Below are positions 7,933 to 15,691 of a stretch of DNA of 64,000 nucleotides, piece after piece. The first letter of the stretch is position 1. Every line of letters starts with the position of its first letter. Location: the NCBI GenBank assembly GCA_047602575.1, contig JASGGY010000005.1, forward strand, positions 124,001 to 188,000, given 5' to 3'. The notes under the pieces are model-generated. The model was not told the DNA's origin, did no database searches, and was given only the letters and a program-made list of their open reading frames with translations. The stretch comes from UBA1366 sp047602575 (GTDB taxonomy: Bacteria; Bacillota; Clostridia; Oscillospirales; Ruminococcaceae). The position numbers and the translations under genes are program-made.

Positions 7933-8826
7933 ATGCAGAACTTCGGGAAAGCCTTTCCCTATATCCTTTTGACGGCGGTATGCTTCGGCACAATGGAGGT
8001 CGCGTTGAAGCTTGGCGGAAGTCATTTCGACTCCATCCAGCTCACGTTTCTCAGATTCCTGATCGGTGGCGTACTAATGATACCATTCGCGGTGCGGGAT
8101 CTGAAAAAGCGCGGACATCGGTTGTCGGGCGGTGATCTTCTGTATCTGCTGCTGCTGGGGATCGTATGTGTATGCCTGTCAATGACGGTATTCCAGATCG
8201 GTGTCATGCAGACCAACGCAAGCCTTGCGGCACTTGTTATCAGCGTCAATCCGATTTTTACGATGCTGTTTGCGCATTTTCTTGCCAACGAGCGATTCAC
8301 ACCGAGAAAGCTGCTGGTGCTGTTGATTTGTCTGGGCGGACTTGCCGTGGCGGCGGGACCGGAAAAGCTCAGCGGCGGCAATTCGCTCAAAGGCATCCTG
8401 ATTGTTCTCGCCGGCGCAGTGGCATTCGGACTTTATACCGCGATGGGAAAACGTCGGATTGCGGTCATCGGCGGTTGGGCACAGAACTGTGTCAGCTTTT
8501 TATTCGGCTGCGGGGCGCTGCTGGTTTATCTGCTTGCTGCGGGGCATCCCGTGTTCAAGGGGATTACGCTTGAAACGATTCCCTTGCTGGCTTACCTCGG
8601 TGTGGTGGTGACAGGAATCGGCTATATCGCTTTTCTCAAAGCGGTGGCGGTGGGCGGCGCATCCTGCGCTTCGGTGGCGTTTTTCATCAAGCCTTTGGTT
8701 GCGATGGCGGCGGCGTATCTCCTGCTTGACGAAGCAATCACCGGATTTATGCTGACGGGTGCCGCGATGGTCATTGCCGGATTTATCATCAATCTGCTTC
8801 CCGCGCGCAGCCGAAAGGCGGCATAA
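7933..8826 (+). CDS. EamA/DMT-family transporter
   Basis: The 297-aa protein is very hydrophobic, with about ten membrane segments arranged as two EamA repeats (~8-140 and ~155-290). It shows the usual FLRFLIGG and LFAHFLANERFTPRK sequences at the end of the first repeat. Members of the drug/metabolite transporter superfamily import or, more often, export small metabolites such as amino acids. In this island it could move a pathway substrate or product such as beta-alanine; that is inference. AACGAGGAAGTG provides the ribosome site. The MmgE/PrpD gene starts 13 nt after its stop. Confidence 0.88.
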   Translation: MQNFGKAFPYILLTAVCFGTMEVALKLGGSHFDSIQLTFLRFLIGGVLMIPFAVRDLKKRGHRLSGGDLLYLLLLGIVCVCLSMTVFQIGVMQTNASLAALVISVNPIFTMLFAHFLANERFTPRKLLVLLICLGGLAVAAGPEKLSGGNSLKGILIVLAGAVAFGLYTAMGKRRIAVIGGWAQNCVSFLFGCGALLVYLLAAGHPVFKGITLETIPLLAYLGVVVTGIGYIAFLKAVAVGGASCASVAFFIKPLVAMAAAYLLLDEAITGFMLTGAAMVIAGFIINLLPARSRKAA

Positions 8827-8839
8827 CCGGAATCAAGCC

Positions 8840-10246
8840 ATGAGGAAAGGGAGTTTTATTACGGAAAAGAAAATTGCGCAGAAAATTGCGGCGCTCACAG
8901 TTGGGCTAAGCTTTGAGGATCTGCCGGCATATGCCGTCAACCACGCGAAAACCCTGACGCTGGATGTACTTGCCTCCATGGTCGGAACACGAAATGTCAT
9001 CACCAGTCAGATTGCCCGCGAAACCGCGGAGGAGCTTGGCGGTGCGGCGGAATGTACGCTGGTCGGCTCGTCAAAAAAGGTGTCCGCACCGAATGCGGCG
9101 TTTGCCAACGCCATTCAATGCTACGGCTATGATTTCGTAGATGACCACAACGAGTCAAACGCACATCCCTCTCCGGCGACATTTCCCGTAAGCCTTGCGC
9201 TGGCGGAGAAGCTGAAAAAGTCCGGCAAGGAATTTATCGAAGCCGTATGCCTCGGCAATGAGGTGGTCTGTCGCCTTGGAAGCGCCTATCTCGGCGATAT
9301 GTATTATCAGGGCTTTCACCCAACCAGTACTTGCGGCTCGATGGGTGCGGCGGTCAGTGCGGCAAAGCTGCTCGGACTGGACGAAACCGCAACGGTTTAC
9401 GTTCAGGGCATCGCCGGCAGCACCGTTGCGGGACTGATGGCATGGAATTCGGAGGGCTCGTTTACCAAACGCTTTCAGGCGGGGCATCCGGCAATGAATG
9501 CCGTTATCTGCGCATATCTTGCGCAAAAGGGCTTCAACGGTCCGTCGGATATCTATGAGGGCAAGGACGGCATCCTGCACGCGTATTCGTACCTTGACCA
9601 TTCCGACACAAAATTTCTCACCGAGGGCTTGGGAGAAAAATGGGAGTTTGCTTCTTCAAGCATCAAGGTGTATCCCTGCTGTCGGTATTCCGGCGGGCAT
9701 CTGGACGCTTGTCTGGAGCTTGTACATCAATACAGCCCCGATCCGGAACAGATTGAGAAAATCTCCATCCGTTCCTCGAAATATACCATGCGGCTTCTGG
9801 CGGAAGAACGCAAATGGCAGCCGCACAACATTGTCGATTTACAGTTCAGTATGCCCTATCAGGCGGCAATCGCCTTTGTCAATGGAAAAGTCACCGTTGA
9901 CGAGTTCGATGTCAAATACATCGACGATCCGCTGGTGCGCAGTCTGATGGAACGGATGACGGTCACGGAGGATCTGGAATTTGAAGCGCGTTATCCCGAG
10001 CATTATTCCAGCGCGGTGAAAATCACCCTGCGCGGCGGAATGGAATATGAAGCGGTCATTGATGATCCGAAGGGCGACTGGCGCAACCCCGTAACATTTG
10101 ATGATGTAAAAAACAAATTCCGCGCGCTTGCCAATCGGGTTTATGCTTCTCCGGAAAGAACCGAGCGCATCATAGCCTATGTGGAAGCACTTGAGCAGCA
10201 GCCCGATCTGTCCGCGCTTATGGCGCTTGTCAACGACGCGGACTGA
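8840..10246 (+). CDS. MmgE/PrpD-family protein
   Basis: From the ATG at 8840 the product is 468 aa, normal for the family. Conserved MmgE/PrpD features are the HAKTLTLDVLASMVGT start, the FANAIQCYGYDFVDDHNESNAHPS active-site segment (~91-113), FHPTSTCGSMGAA, and CCRYSGGHLDACLEL. Known members are 2-methylcitrate dehydratase, cis-aconitate decarboxylase and iminodisuccinate epimerase, all acting on small di- or tricarboxylates. No methylcitrate-cycle gene is nearby, so the reaction is unknown. The best ribosome-binding-like sequence (AGGAAAGGGAG) lies just inside the frame, 7 nt before an ATT codon at 8858, so the true start could be downstream. Confidence 0.85.
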   Translation: MRKGSFITEKKIAQKIAALTVGLSFEDLPAYAVNHAKTLTLDVLASMVGTRNVITSQIARETAEELGGAAECTLVGSSKKVSAPNAAFANAIQCYGYDFVDDHNESNAHPSPATFPVSLALAEKLKKSGKEFIEAVCLGNEVVCRLGSAYLGDMYYQGFHPTSTCGSMGAAVSAAKLLGLDETATVYVQGIAGSTVAGLMAWNSEGSFTKRFQAGHPAMNAVICAYLAQKGFNGPSDIYEGKDGILHAYSYLDHSDTKFLTEGLGEKWEFASSSIKVYPCCRYSGGHLDACLELVHQYSPDPEQIEKISIRSSKYTMRLLAEERKWQPHNIVDLQFSMPYQAAIAFVNGKVTVDEFDVKYIDDPLVRSLMERMTVTEDLEFEARYPEHYSSAVKITLRGGMEYEAVIDDPKGDWRNPVTFDDVKNKFRALANRVYASPERTERIIAYVEALEQQPDLSALMALVNDAD

Positions 10247-10270
10247 ACAAATTCAATCGAATAACATACG

Positions 10271-10317
10271 CAACGGCGCGTAGCAGTTTAACAAGGGACT
10301 GCTGCGCGTTGTTTTTT
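10271..10317 (+). terminator. Terminator or attenuator between the PrpD-like gene and the ABC importer
   Basis: An imperfect stem (CAACGGCGCGTAGCAG with CTGCTGCGCGTTG) is followed by six Ts, and the ribosome site of the ABC ATPase gene begins right after. It may end the upstream transcript or set a lower level for the importer. Confidence 0.65.
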
Positions 10318-10335
10318 CAGAGGGAGTTGTATATT

Positions 10336-11103
10336 GTGAACACACAGATTCGTGTAAAAGATATCAGCATGGTATTCAAAAATGCAAATGGTGCTGCGAC
10401 CGAGGCACTGAAAAATGTCAGCTTTGACATAGGTGAAGGCGAATTCTTTTCACTGGTCGGTCCGTCCGGCTGCGGAAAAAGCACCATGCTCCGGATTCTC
10501 TGCGATCTCTTAAAGCCTACGCAGGGTGAGGTGACGGTCAACCGTTCGACCCCCCGCGAGGTTCGCATGAATCAACAGTTTGGTATGGTGTTCCAAAACG
10601 CCGTGCTGTTTGACTGGCGCTCGGTGCGCAAAAACATCTGCCTGCCGCTGGAGATGCAGAACATGGGTCTGAAGGAACAGCGCAGGCGCACCGATGAGAT
10701 GCTTGAGCTGGTCGGCTTGCAGGACTACGCGAATCATTACCCGCATCAGCTCAGCGGCGGTATGCAGCAGCGCGTCGGCATTGCGCGGGCGCTTGCGTTA
10801 AACCCGAAAATCCTGTTGATGGACGAGCCTTTTTCCGCACTGGATGAATTCACCCGCGAAAAGCTCAACGACGATCTGCTTGTCATCTGGAAGAAAACTT
10901 TAAAAACCATCATCTTTATTACCCATAATATTCAGGAAGCGGTATACCTCTCCGACCGCGTGGCGGTGCTTTCGCCTCATCCGGGACGGCTTTCCGCACT
11001 GGTGGATATTCCGCTCCCCAGACCCCGTACCAAGGAAATCCGGTTTTCCGCACAATGTACGGAGCTTGTCGCGCACATCCGCAACTGCTTTGAGGGGGTG
11101 TGA
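10336..11103 (+). CDS. ABC transporter ATP-binding protein (SsuB/TauB/ThiZ type)
   Basis: The GTG at 10336 is preferred, with AGAGGGAG 10 nt upstream, giving 255 aa. The Walker A motif GPSGCGKST is at ~42, the Q-loop region MVFQ at ~86, the signature LSGGMQQR at ~139 and Walker B ILLMDEPFSALDE at ~160. It energises the importer formed with the two downstream permeases and the NMT1/THI5-like binding protein. Its stop is followed 4 nt later by the first permease GTG, so the four genes form one operon. Confidence 0.93.
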   Translation: MNTQIRVKDISMVFKNANGAATEALKNVSFDIGEGEFFSLVGPSGCGKSTMLRILCDLLKPTQGEVTVNRSTPREVRMNQQFGMVFQNAVLFDWRSVRKNICLPLEMQNMGLKEQRRRTDEMLELVGLQDYANHYPHQLSGGMQQRVGIARALALNPKILLMDEPFSALDEFTREKLNDDLLVIWKKTLKTIIFITHNIQEAVYLSDRVAVLSPHPGRLSALVDIPLPRPRTKEIRFSAQCTELVAHIRNCFEGV

Positions 11104-11107
11104 TTGT

Positions 11108-11920
11108 GTGAAGAAAAAAACAAACAAATTTCTCTCCGTATTGATCTGTCTGGCGTTTCTTCTTTCGCTGTGGGAATTGATTGCGTGGTATTTGGATCAG
11201 GTCAAGCATGACCCCATGGCGGTGAAAAAGCTGCCGTATCTGCATCGTGTGATTGAACAGATTTTTCGCGATGCCGACAGTCTGATGTCCGCGGTGATGT
11301 TTACGTTCACAAAAGCGCTGGAAGGCTTTTTCATTGGTGCGCTGATCGGCATCGCCATCGCGGTGCTGATGAGCTTCCACAAATCACTGGAAAAAATGAT
11401 TCTGCCCTATATGATCGTGTTTCAGATGATTCCGATTCTTGCGCTTGCGCCGATTGTATATTCGGTGGTCAGAGATCAGAACGCCTCACGCACCGTTCTT
11501 GCGGCATTCATCACGTTTTTCCCGGTGGCGGTGAATATGTATCAGGGGCTGCGCAGTGTGGACAACGATAAAAAGGAGCTGATGCGCATCCTTGCCGCAG
11601 ATCGGATTGTGGTGTATGCAAAGCTGATGTTTCCGTTTTCAAAATCATATCTTTTCACCGGCTTGAAGCTTGCGGCACCCGCTGCGGTCACTGCGGCGAT
11701 TCTCGTTGAAATGATGGGATCGAGTCAGGGCATCGGCTTTAAAATCCTAAGCGCGTTATATTATGGCGCAACCGGCGCAATCAACTTCTGGGCATCGGTT
11801 GTCATGGCGTCACTGATGGGCGTATGTACGTATTTTCTGGTGGCGGCGGTGGAACTTCTCACCTCGCCGGAGTTTTTAACCCGTTTGTTCCGGCGGAAAG
11901 GCGGTGGGGCAAAATGCTGA
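11108..11920 (+). CDS. ABC transporter permease 1 (BPD_transp_1, SsuC-like)
   Basis: The GTG at 11108 follows GAGGGGG by 9 nt and yields 270 aa. There are about six membrane segments. The cytoplasmic EAA-type loop, which docks to the ATPase, reads ELMRILAADRIVVYAKLMFP then SYLFTGLKLA (~160-200). It closely resembles permease 2 in size and motif order, so the channel is probably a heterodimer of duplicated subunits. Its stop overlaps the next ATG (ATGCTGA). Confidence 0.92.
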   Translation: MKKKTNKFLSVLICLAFLLSLWELIAWYLDQVKHDPMAVKKLPYLHRVIEQIFRDADSLMSAVMFTFTKALEGFFIGALIGIAIAVLMSFHKSLEKMILPYMIVFQMIPILALAPIVYSVVRDQNASRTVLAAFITFFPVAVNMYQGLRSVDNDKKELMRILAADRIVVYAKLMFPFSKSYLFTGLKLAAPAAVTAAILVEMMGSSQGIGFKILSALYYGATGAINFWASVVMASLMGVCTYFLVAAVELLTSPEFLTRLFRRKGGGAKC

Positions 11921-12687
11921 AGCTATTAAAAAAATGTCAGGATCTGATCATATCCCTGCTGCTGGGCGCACTCATCCTCTTTCTGTGGCAGGCGGGAAAG
12001 ATCCATGAGCTTCTGAGCCTGAAGCCCTACCAGCTGCCGCTTCCGGATGAAATTCTCAAGACATTCCGCGAGAATGCAGACGTCATTCGTGACAATACCT
12101 TCTGGACACTGCGGGAAGCCTTACTGGGCATCCTCATCGGCTCGCTGATCGGTTTTGCGGTGGCGGTGTTTGCGGCGGCATTTCCGAAAATCGGTATCGG
12201 CGGAATCAGCATTGTCACCGCCGTCAATGCCATTCCGATGATTGCGATGGCATCCATTATGAACAACTGGTTCGGTATGGCGACCGCTTCCAAAGCGGCG
12301 GTTGTGGCGGTATTCAGCATGGCGGCGATGGCGCTCAACGCCTTCCGCGGAATGACGGATCTGCCCGAGTTTTCACGGGAGCTGATGCAGATTTGTGCGG
12401 CACGGCGCATGACGGTGTTCTTCAAACTCCAGCTTCCCAACAGCATCCCCTATGTGCTGACCGCCCTGAAGATCAGCACCACCACCGGTCTGATGGCGGC
12501 AATCTGCAGCGAGTTCTTTACGTCTTATAAAGGGATCGGCTATAAGCTGACTTCCTCCATTAAGCTTTCACAAATGTCAATGGCATGGTCGTACATACTG
12601 GTCGCAACCCTTTGCGGTGTGCTGATGTACGCGGTTCTTTCAGTTGTTGAGCGTGTCCTTTTGAAATGGCATGCTTCACAAAGATAA
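11914..12687 (+). CDS. ABC transporter permease 2 (BPD_transp_1, SsuC-like)
   Basis: The ATG at 11914 overlaps the stop of permease 1 by 7 nt; the product is 257 aa with about six membrane segments. The EAA loop reads ELMQICAARRMTVFFKLQLP followed by SIPYVLTALKIS. Having two different permeases beside one ATPase and one binding protein is less usual for the SsuABC class and suggests a duplicated pair. The substrate is inferred from context to be a pyrimidine, hydantoin or related heterocycle. Confidence 0.92.
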   Translation: MLKLLKKCQDLIISLLLGALILFLWQAGKIHELLSLKPYQLPLPDEILKTFRENADVIRDNTFWTLREALLGILIGSLIGFAVAVFAAAFPKIGIGGISIVTAVNAIPMIAMASIMNNWFGMATASKAAVVAVFSMAAMALNAFRGMTDLPEFSRELMQICAARRMTVFFKLQLPNSIPYVLTALKISTTTGLMAAICSEFFTSYKGIGYKLTSSIKLSQMSMAWSYILVATLCGVLMYAVLSVVERVLLKWHASQR

Positions 12688-12706
12688 ATTGTAAGGAGAG
12701 GTTTCT

Positions 12707-13762
12707 ATGAAAAACAGATTCACCAAAACACTCAGCCTGCTGACAGCCGGTGCAATGACAGCAATTGGGCTCACCGCTTGCGGGGCGGACGAATCCAGCA
12801 ATGCAACTGTAGTCAAGGACGGTAAAACACTGACCACCGTTGATTTCCAGCTCAAGTGGCTTCCCTCGGTGCAATTCATGGGCTTTTATGTGGCGTATGA
12901 AAAAGGCTATTATGAGGCGGAAGGCATTGACCTGAACATCATCTCCGGCGGAAGTGACATTGTTTCGGCACAGCAGGTTTCCATCGGTGCCGCTGACATC
13001 GGCGTTGCCAACCTGTACGGTCTGCTGCCCTATGAGGAGCAGGGACATCCCCTTGTTGAGGTCGGACAGGTATTCCAGAATGGTTCGCTGGTGCTTTGCT
13101 CGAAAGCTTCCTCCGGCATTAAGTCACCTGCGGATTTAAAGGGCAAGAAAATCGGCGCATGGGTCGGAACGGCGGATTATCCGATTTACTCCTTGCTCGA
13201 GCAGTTTGACATCAACAAGGATACCGACTGCACCATTGTCAGCCAGGACTATACCATGGACGGATTGCTCAGCGGTGAGCTGGACGTCGCCAGTGCCACG
13301 ATCTACAACGAATACATCGTTCTTCAGGAAAGCGGTTTAAAGCCTGAGGAAATCAACGTCATCGACTTTGACGATTACGGCAGCGGCATGCTCGAGGATG
13401 CGGTGATTGTGAATACCGACTGGGCGGCACAGTCCGGCAATGCCGAACTGGTACAGGGTTTCCTCCGCGCTTCCATGAAGGGCTGGTCGGATGCCTGCAA
13501 AGATCCCAACGCGGCGGCTGAAATCGTATGGAAGTCTGTTGATCAGAGCAGCACCACCCTCGAACACCAAAAGGCATCCGCACAGCAGGTTGCAAAGCTC
13601 GTCGGACCGGACAGCACGGACGCATCGGCAATGCTCAAGCTTGACGATACTAAAATCAGTGCAACCGCAGATGCTTGCTTGAAATACAGCGTCATCAAAG
13701 AAAAGCCCGCGAAAATCTATGACGATTCTTATATCAAAGCAGCTGTTGCCGGACTGAGCTAA
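12707..13762 (+). CDS. NMT1/THI5-like ABC substrate-binding lipoprotein
   Basis: The 351-aa product follows AAGGAGAGG. It has a lipoprotein signal with lipobox LTAC at ~22-25, so it should be tethered outside the membrane. The NMT1/SsuA-like fold starts with DFQLKWLPSVQFMGFYVAYEKGYY (~46 onward, a ThiY/RibY-like opening) and includes GIDLNIISGGSD and KIGAWVGTADYP. Binding proteins of this group capture thiamin or riboflavin precursors and other heterocycles. With the catabolic genes downstream, a pyrimidine-like ligand is plausible but unproven. A short gap with a strong hairpin separates it from the next gene. Confidence 0.9.
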   Translation: MKNRFTKTLSLLTAGAMTAIGLTACGADESSNATVVKDGKTLTTVDFQLKWLPSVQFMGFYVAYEKGYYEAEGIDLNIISGGSDIVSAQQVSIGAADIGVANLYGLLPYEEQGHPLVEVGQVFQNGSLVLCSKASSGIKSPADLKGKKIGAWVGTADYPIYSLLEQFDINKDTDCTIVSQDYTMDGLLSGELDVASATIYNEYIVLQESGLKPEEINVIDFDDYGSGMLEDAVIVNTDWAAQSGNAELVQGFLRASMKGWSDACKDPNAAAEIVWKSVDQSSTTLEHQKASAQQVAKLVGPDSTDASAMLKLDDTKISATADACLKYSVIKEKPAKIYDDSYIKAAVAGLS

Positions 13763-13787
13763 GATAACATCTGAAATAAAAAAACTG

Positions 13788-13827
13788 TGTCCTTCCGCCG
13801 CCGGATTTCCGGCGGCAGTGCGGGACA
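13788..13827 (+). promoter_or_regulatory. Strong hairpin ahead of the TudS-related gene
   Basis: The inner stem GCCGCCGG / CCGGCGGC with an ATTT loop is extended by outer TGTCC / GGGACA arms. There is no T-run, and AGGTGA of the next gene follows 6 nt later. It may stabilise or separate the ABC and catabolic parts of the message, or block the ribosome site. Confidence 0.5.
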
Positions 13828-13843
13828 CGAAGCAGGTGAAACG

Positions 13844-14437
13844 ATGTCGATGCACAAAGAAGACGACCGCAGCAAGAAAATTATTTTCCTCTCAAATTGT
13901 TTGCTCAACGCCAACAATAAGGTTTATGAGTTTGCGCGCTATCCCGGTATGTTTTCAGGGGTTGTGCAGCTGCTTGACCGATATGGGCTGGGCGTTATGC
14001 AGATGGGATGTCCCGAAGTCCTTTACATGGGAAACCAACGCTGGTGGCACAGCCGGAATCTTTTTGACAACACCGGTTACAGGCGGTTATGCAGACGGCT
14101 TGCGGAACAGACAGCGGATTATTTAGAAAATTATCAGCGGGTGGGTTACGAAGTGGTCGCCATACTGACCTGTGACGGTTCGCCTAGCTGTGGGATTACA
14201 AAATCGAGCCATTGTCCGGACTGGGGCGGACGGCCCAAAGAAGTCGCGCGGGTGCTGATGGACAAGCCCGGGATTTACACCGAAGAATTACTGGCTGAAC
14301 TGGAAAGCAGGGGGATACCGGTTCCGGAAATCTATGGTCTGATGATGGATGATCGGGAACGGACAAATGAACAGATTCTGGCGGACTTCGACACATTTTT
14401 GGAGCGCAAGCTTCACAGGACTGGTATTACCGGATAA
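13844..14437 (+). CDS. TudS-related putative desulfidase (DUF523-like)
   Basis: The ATG at 13844 has AGGTGA 6 nt upstream and gives 197 aa. The sequence resembles the DUF523/TudS group, especially its CD3072-type branch: FLSNCLLN (~19), QMGCPEVLY (~60) and LTCDGSPSCG (~108). TudS binds a [4Fe-4S] cluster through three conserved Cys and removes sulfur from thiouracil to give uracil; the Cys positions seen here fit that pattern. That it sits directly before a dihydropyrimidine dehydrogenase homologue strengthens a role in thiopyrimidine entry. The specific substrate remains inference. The preA-like gene starts 36 nt later. Confidence 0.75.
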   Translation: MSMHKEDDRSKKIIFLSNCLLNANNKVYEFARYPGMFSGVVQLLDRYGLGVMQMGCPEVLYMGNQRWWHSRNLFDNTGYRRLCRRLAEQTADYLENYQRVGYEVVAILTCDGSPSCGITKSSHCPDWGGRPKEVARVLMDKPGIYTEELLAELESRGIPVPEIYGLMMDDRERTNEQILADFDTFLERKLHRTGITG

Positions 14438-14473
14438 ACCGCACCGGAAAGGAGCAGTGCGCAGATTGCGCGC

Positions 14474-15691
14474 ATGGAAATAGATATGAACGCTACATTA
14501 AAAACAACATTTGCGGGTATCCCGCTGGAAAACCCCTTTCTGCTTGCTTCCGCACCGCCGACGACGGATTTTGACCAAATTCTCCGTGCGTTTGAAGCGG
14601 GCTGGGGGGGGGCGGTGCTAAAAACCGCACAGTACACCCCCCGCTTTATTAAGCGCAATGTCACCCCCCGCATCTGTGCAATTCGAGAAAACGGAAAAGT
14701 CAGCGCGTTCACCAATCTGGAAATCGGAAGTCCCAAAACCACGGAGGAATTCGTCAAAGGCATCCGCAGACTGAAAGCAGCGTTTCCTGACAGAGCGGTA
14801 ATATCCAGTTTGATACACGCCGATGTCATCTGTGAAAGCGAATGGAAAGAGCTGACGGTGGCGTTTGACGAAGCGGGAGCAGATGCGTTTGAATTAAATC
14901 TCTCCTGTTCTCACGGACAAGCGGAGAGCGGGGGCGGTGCTTCCATCGGTGCAAACGCAGAGATGGTGGCGCAAGTGGTGCGCTGGATTACGGAAACAAC
15001 AAAAAAGCCCGTGATTCCGAAGCTGACCGCACTCACAGGAAATCTTGCCGAAAAAGGACTTGCGGCGCAGCGCGGCGGTGCGCGGGCGCTCAGCGCAATC
15101 AACACCATCAGCTCCCTGCCGGGCATTGATCTCGATACCTTTGTGCCGTATAACGCAGTCAACGGAAAGAGCGCGTTTCAGGGAATGAGCGGCAGAACGC
15201 TCAAGCCGATTGCTTTGCGCAGCGTCGCGCAGCTTTCCATGGCGACCGGACTTCCGATTTCCGCGACGGGCGGAATCTACACCTGGCAGGACTGTGCGGA
15301 ATTCATTCTTGCCGGCGCGAAAACGCTGCAGATCTGTTCGGCGGTGATGGAGAACGGGTACGGTGTCATCGCAAAGCTGCGCGATGGACTCCTCAGCTAT
15401 ATGGAGCGGAAAGATTTTTTGTGCCTTGACGATTTCTGCGGGAAAGCCCTTGCGAACATTGTCCGCCACAACGAACTGGACAGAAGCTATCAGATGACCG
15501 CCGAAATCGACGCATCCCGCTGCGTGGGCTGCGGGAAATGTGTGACCGTCTGCGCGAACAACGGATATGGCGCAATCCGCATGGACGGCGGAAAGGCGGG
15601 GATTAATTCCCGGAAATGCGACGGCTGCGGGCTTTGTTCACAGATCTGTCCGTCCGGCTGTATCGCAATGCGGGAAAACCATGATCAATGA
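14474..15691 (+). CDS. preA: Dihydropyrimidine dehydrogenase, catalytic (PreA-type) subunit
   Basis: The 405-aa protein has an N-terminal dihydroorotate-dehydrogenase-like FMN barrel (~5-320) with LENPFLLASAPPT, VISSLIHAD, ELNLSCSHG (active-loop Cys as in dihydropyrimidine dehydrogenases) and ISATGGIYTW. Two C-terminal 4Fe-4S ferredoxin motifs (CVGCGKCVTVC and CDGCGLCSQIC, ~345-395) follow. The family reduces uracil or thymine to the dihydro form. In E. coli PreA works with the NAD- and FAD-binding PreT, which is absent from this window, so the electron donor is open. A run of nine Gs (14604-14612) lies at codons 43-46. The stop overlaps the next gene by 11 nt. Confidence 0.88.
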   Translation: MEIDMNATLKTTFAGIPLENPFLLASAPPTTDFDQILRAFEAGWGGAVLKTAQYTPRFIKRNVTPRICAIRENGKVSAFTNLEIGSPKTTEEFVKGIRRLKAAFPDRAVISSLIHADVICESEWKELTVAFDEAGADAFELNLSCSHGQAESGGGASIGANAEMVAQVVRWITETTKKPVIPKLTALTGNLAEKGLAAQRGGARALSAINTISSLPGIDLDTFVPYNAVNGKSAFQGMSGRTLKPIALRSVAQLSMATGLPISATGGIYTWQDCAEFILAGAKTLQICSAVMENGYGVIAKLRDGLLSYMERKDFLCLDDFCGKALANIVRHNELDRSYQMTAEIDASRCVGCGKCVTVCANNGYGAIRMDGGKAGINSRKCDGCGLCSQICPSGCIAMRENHDQ

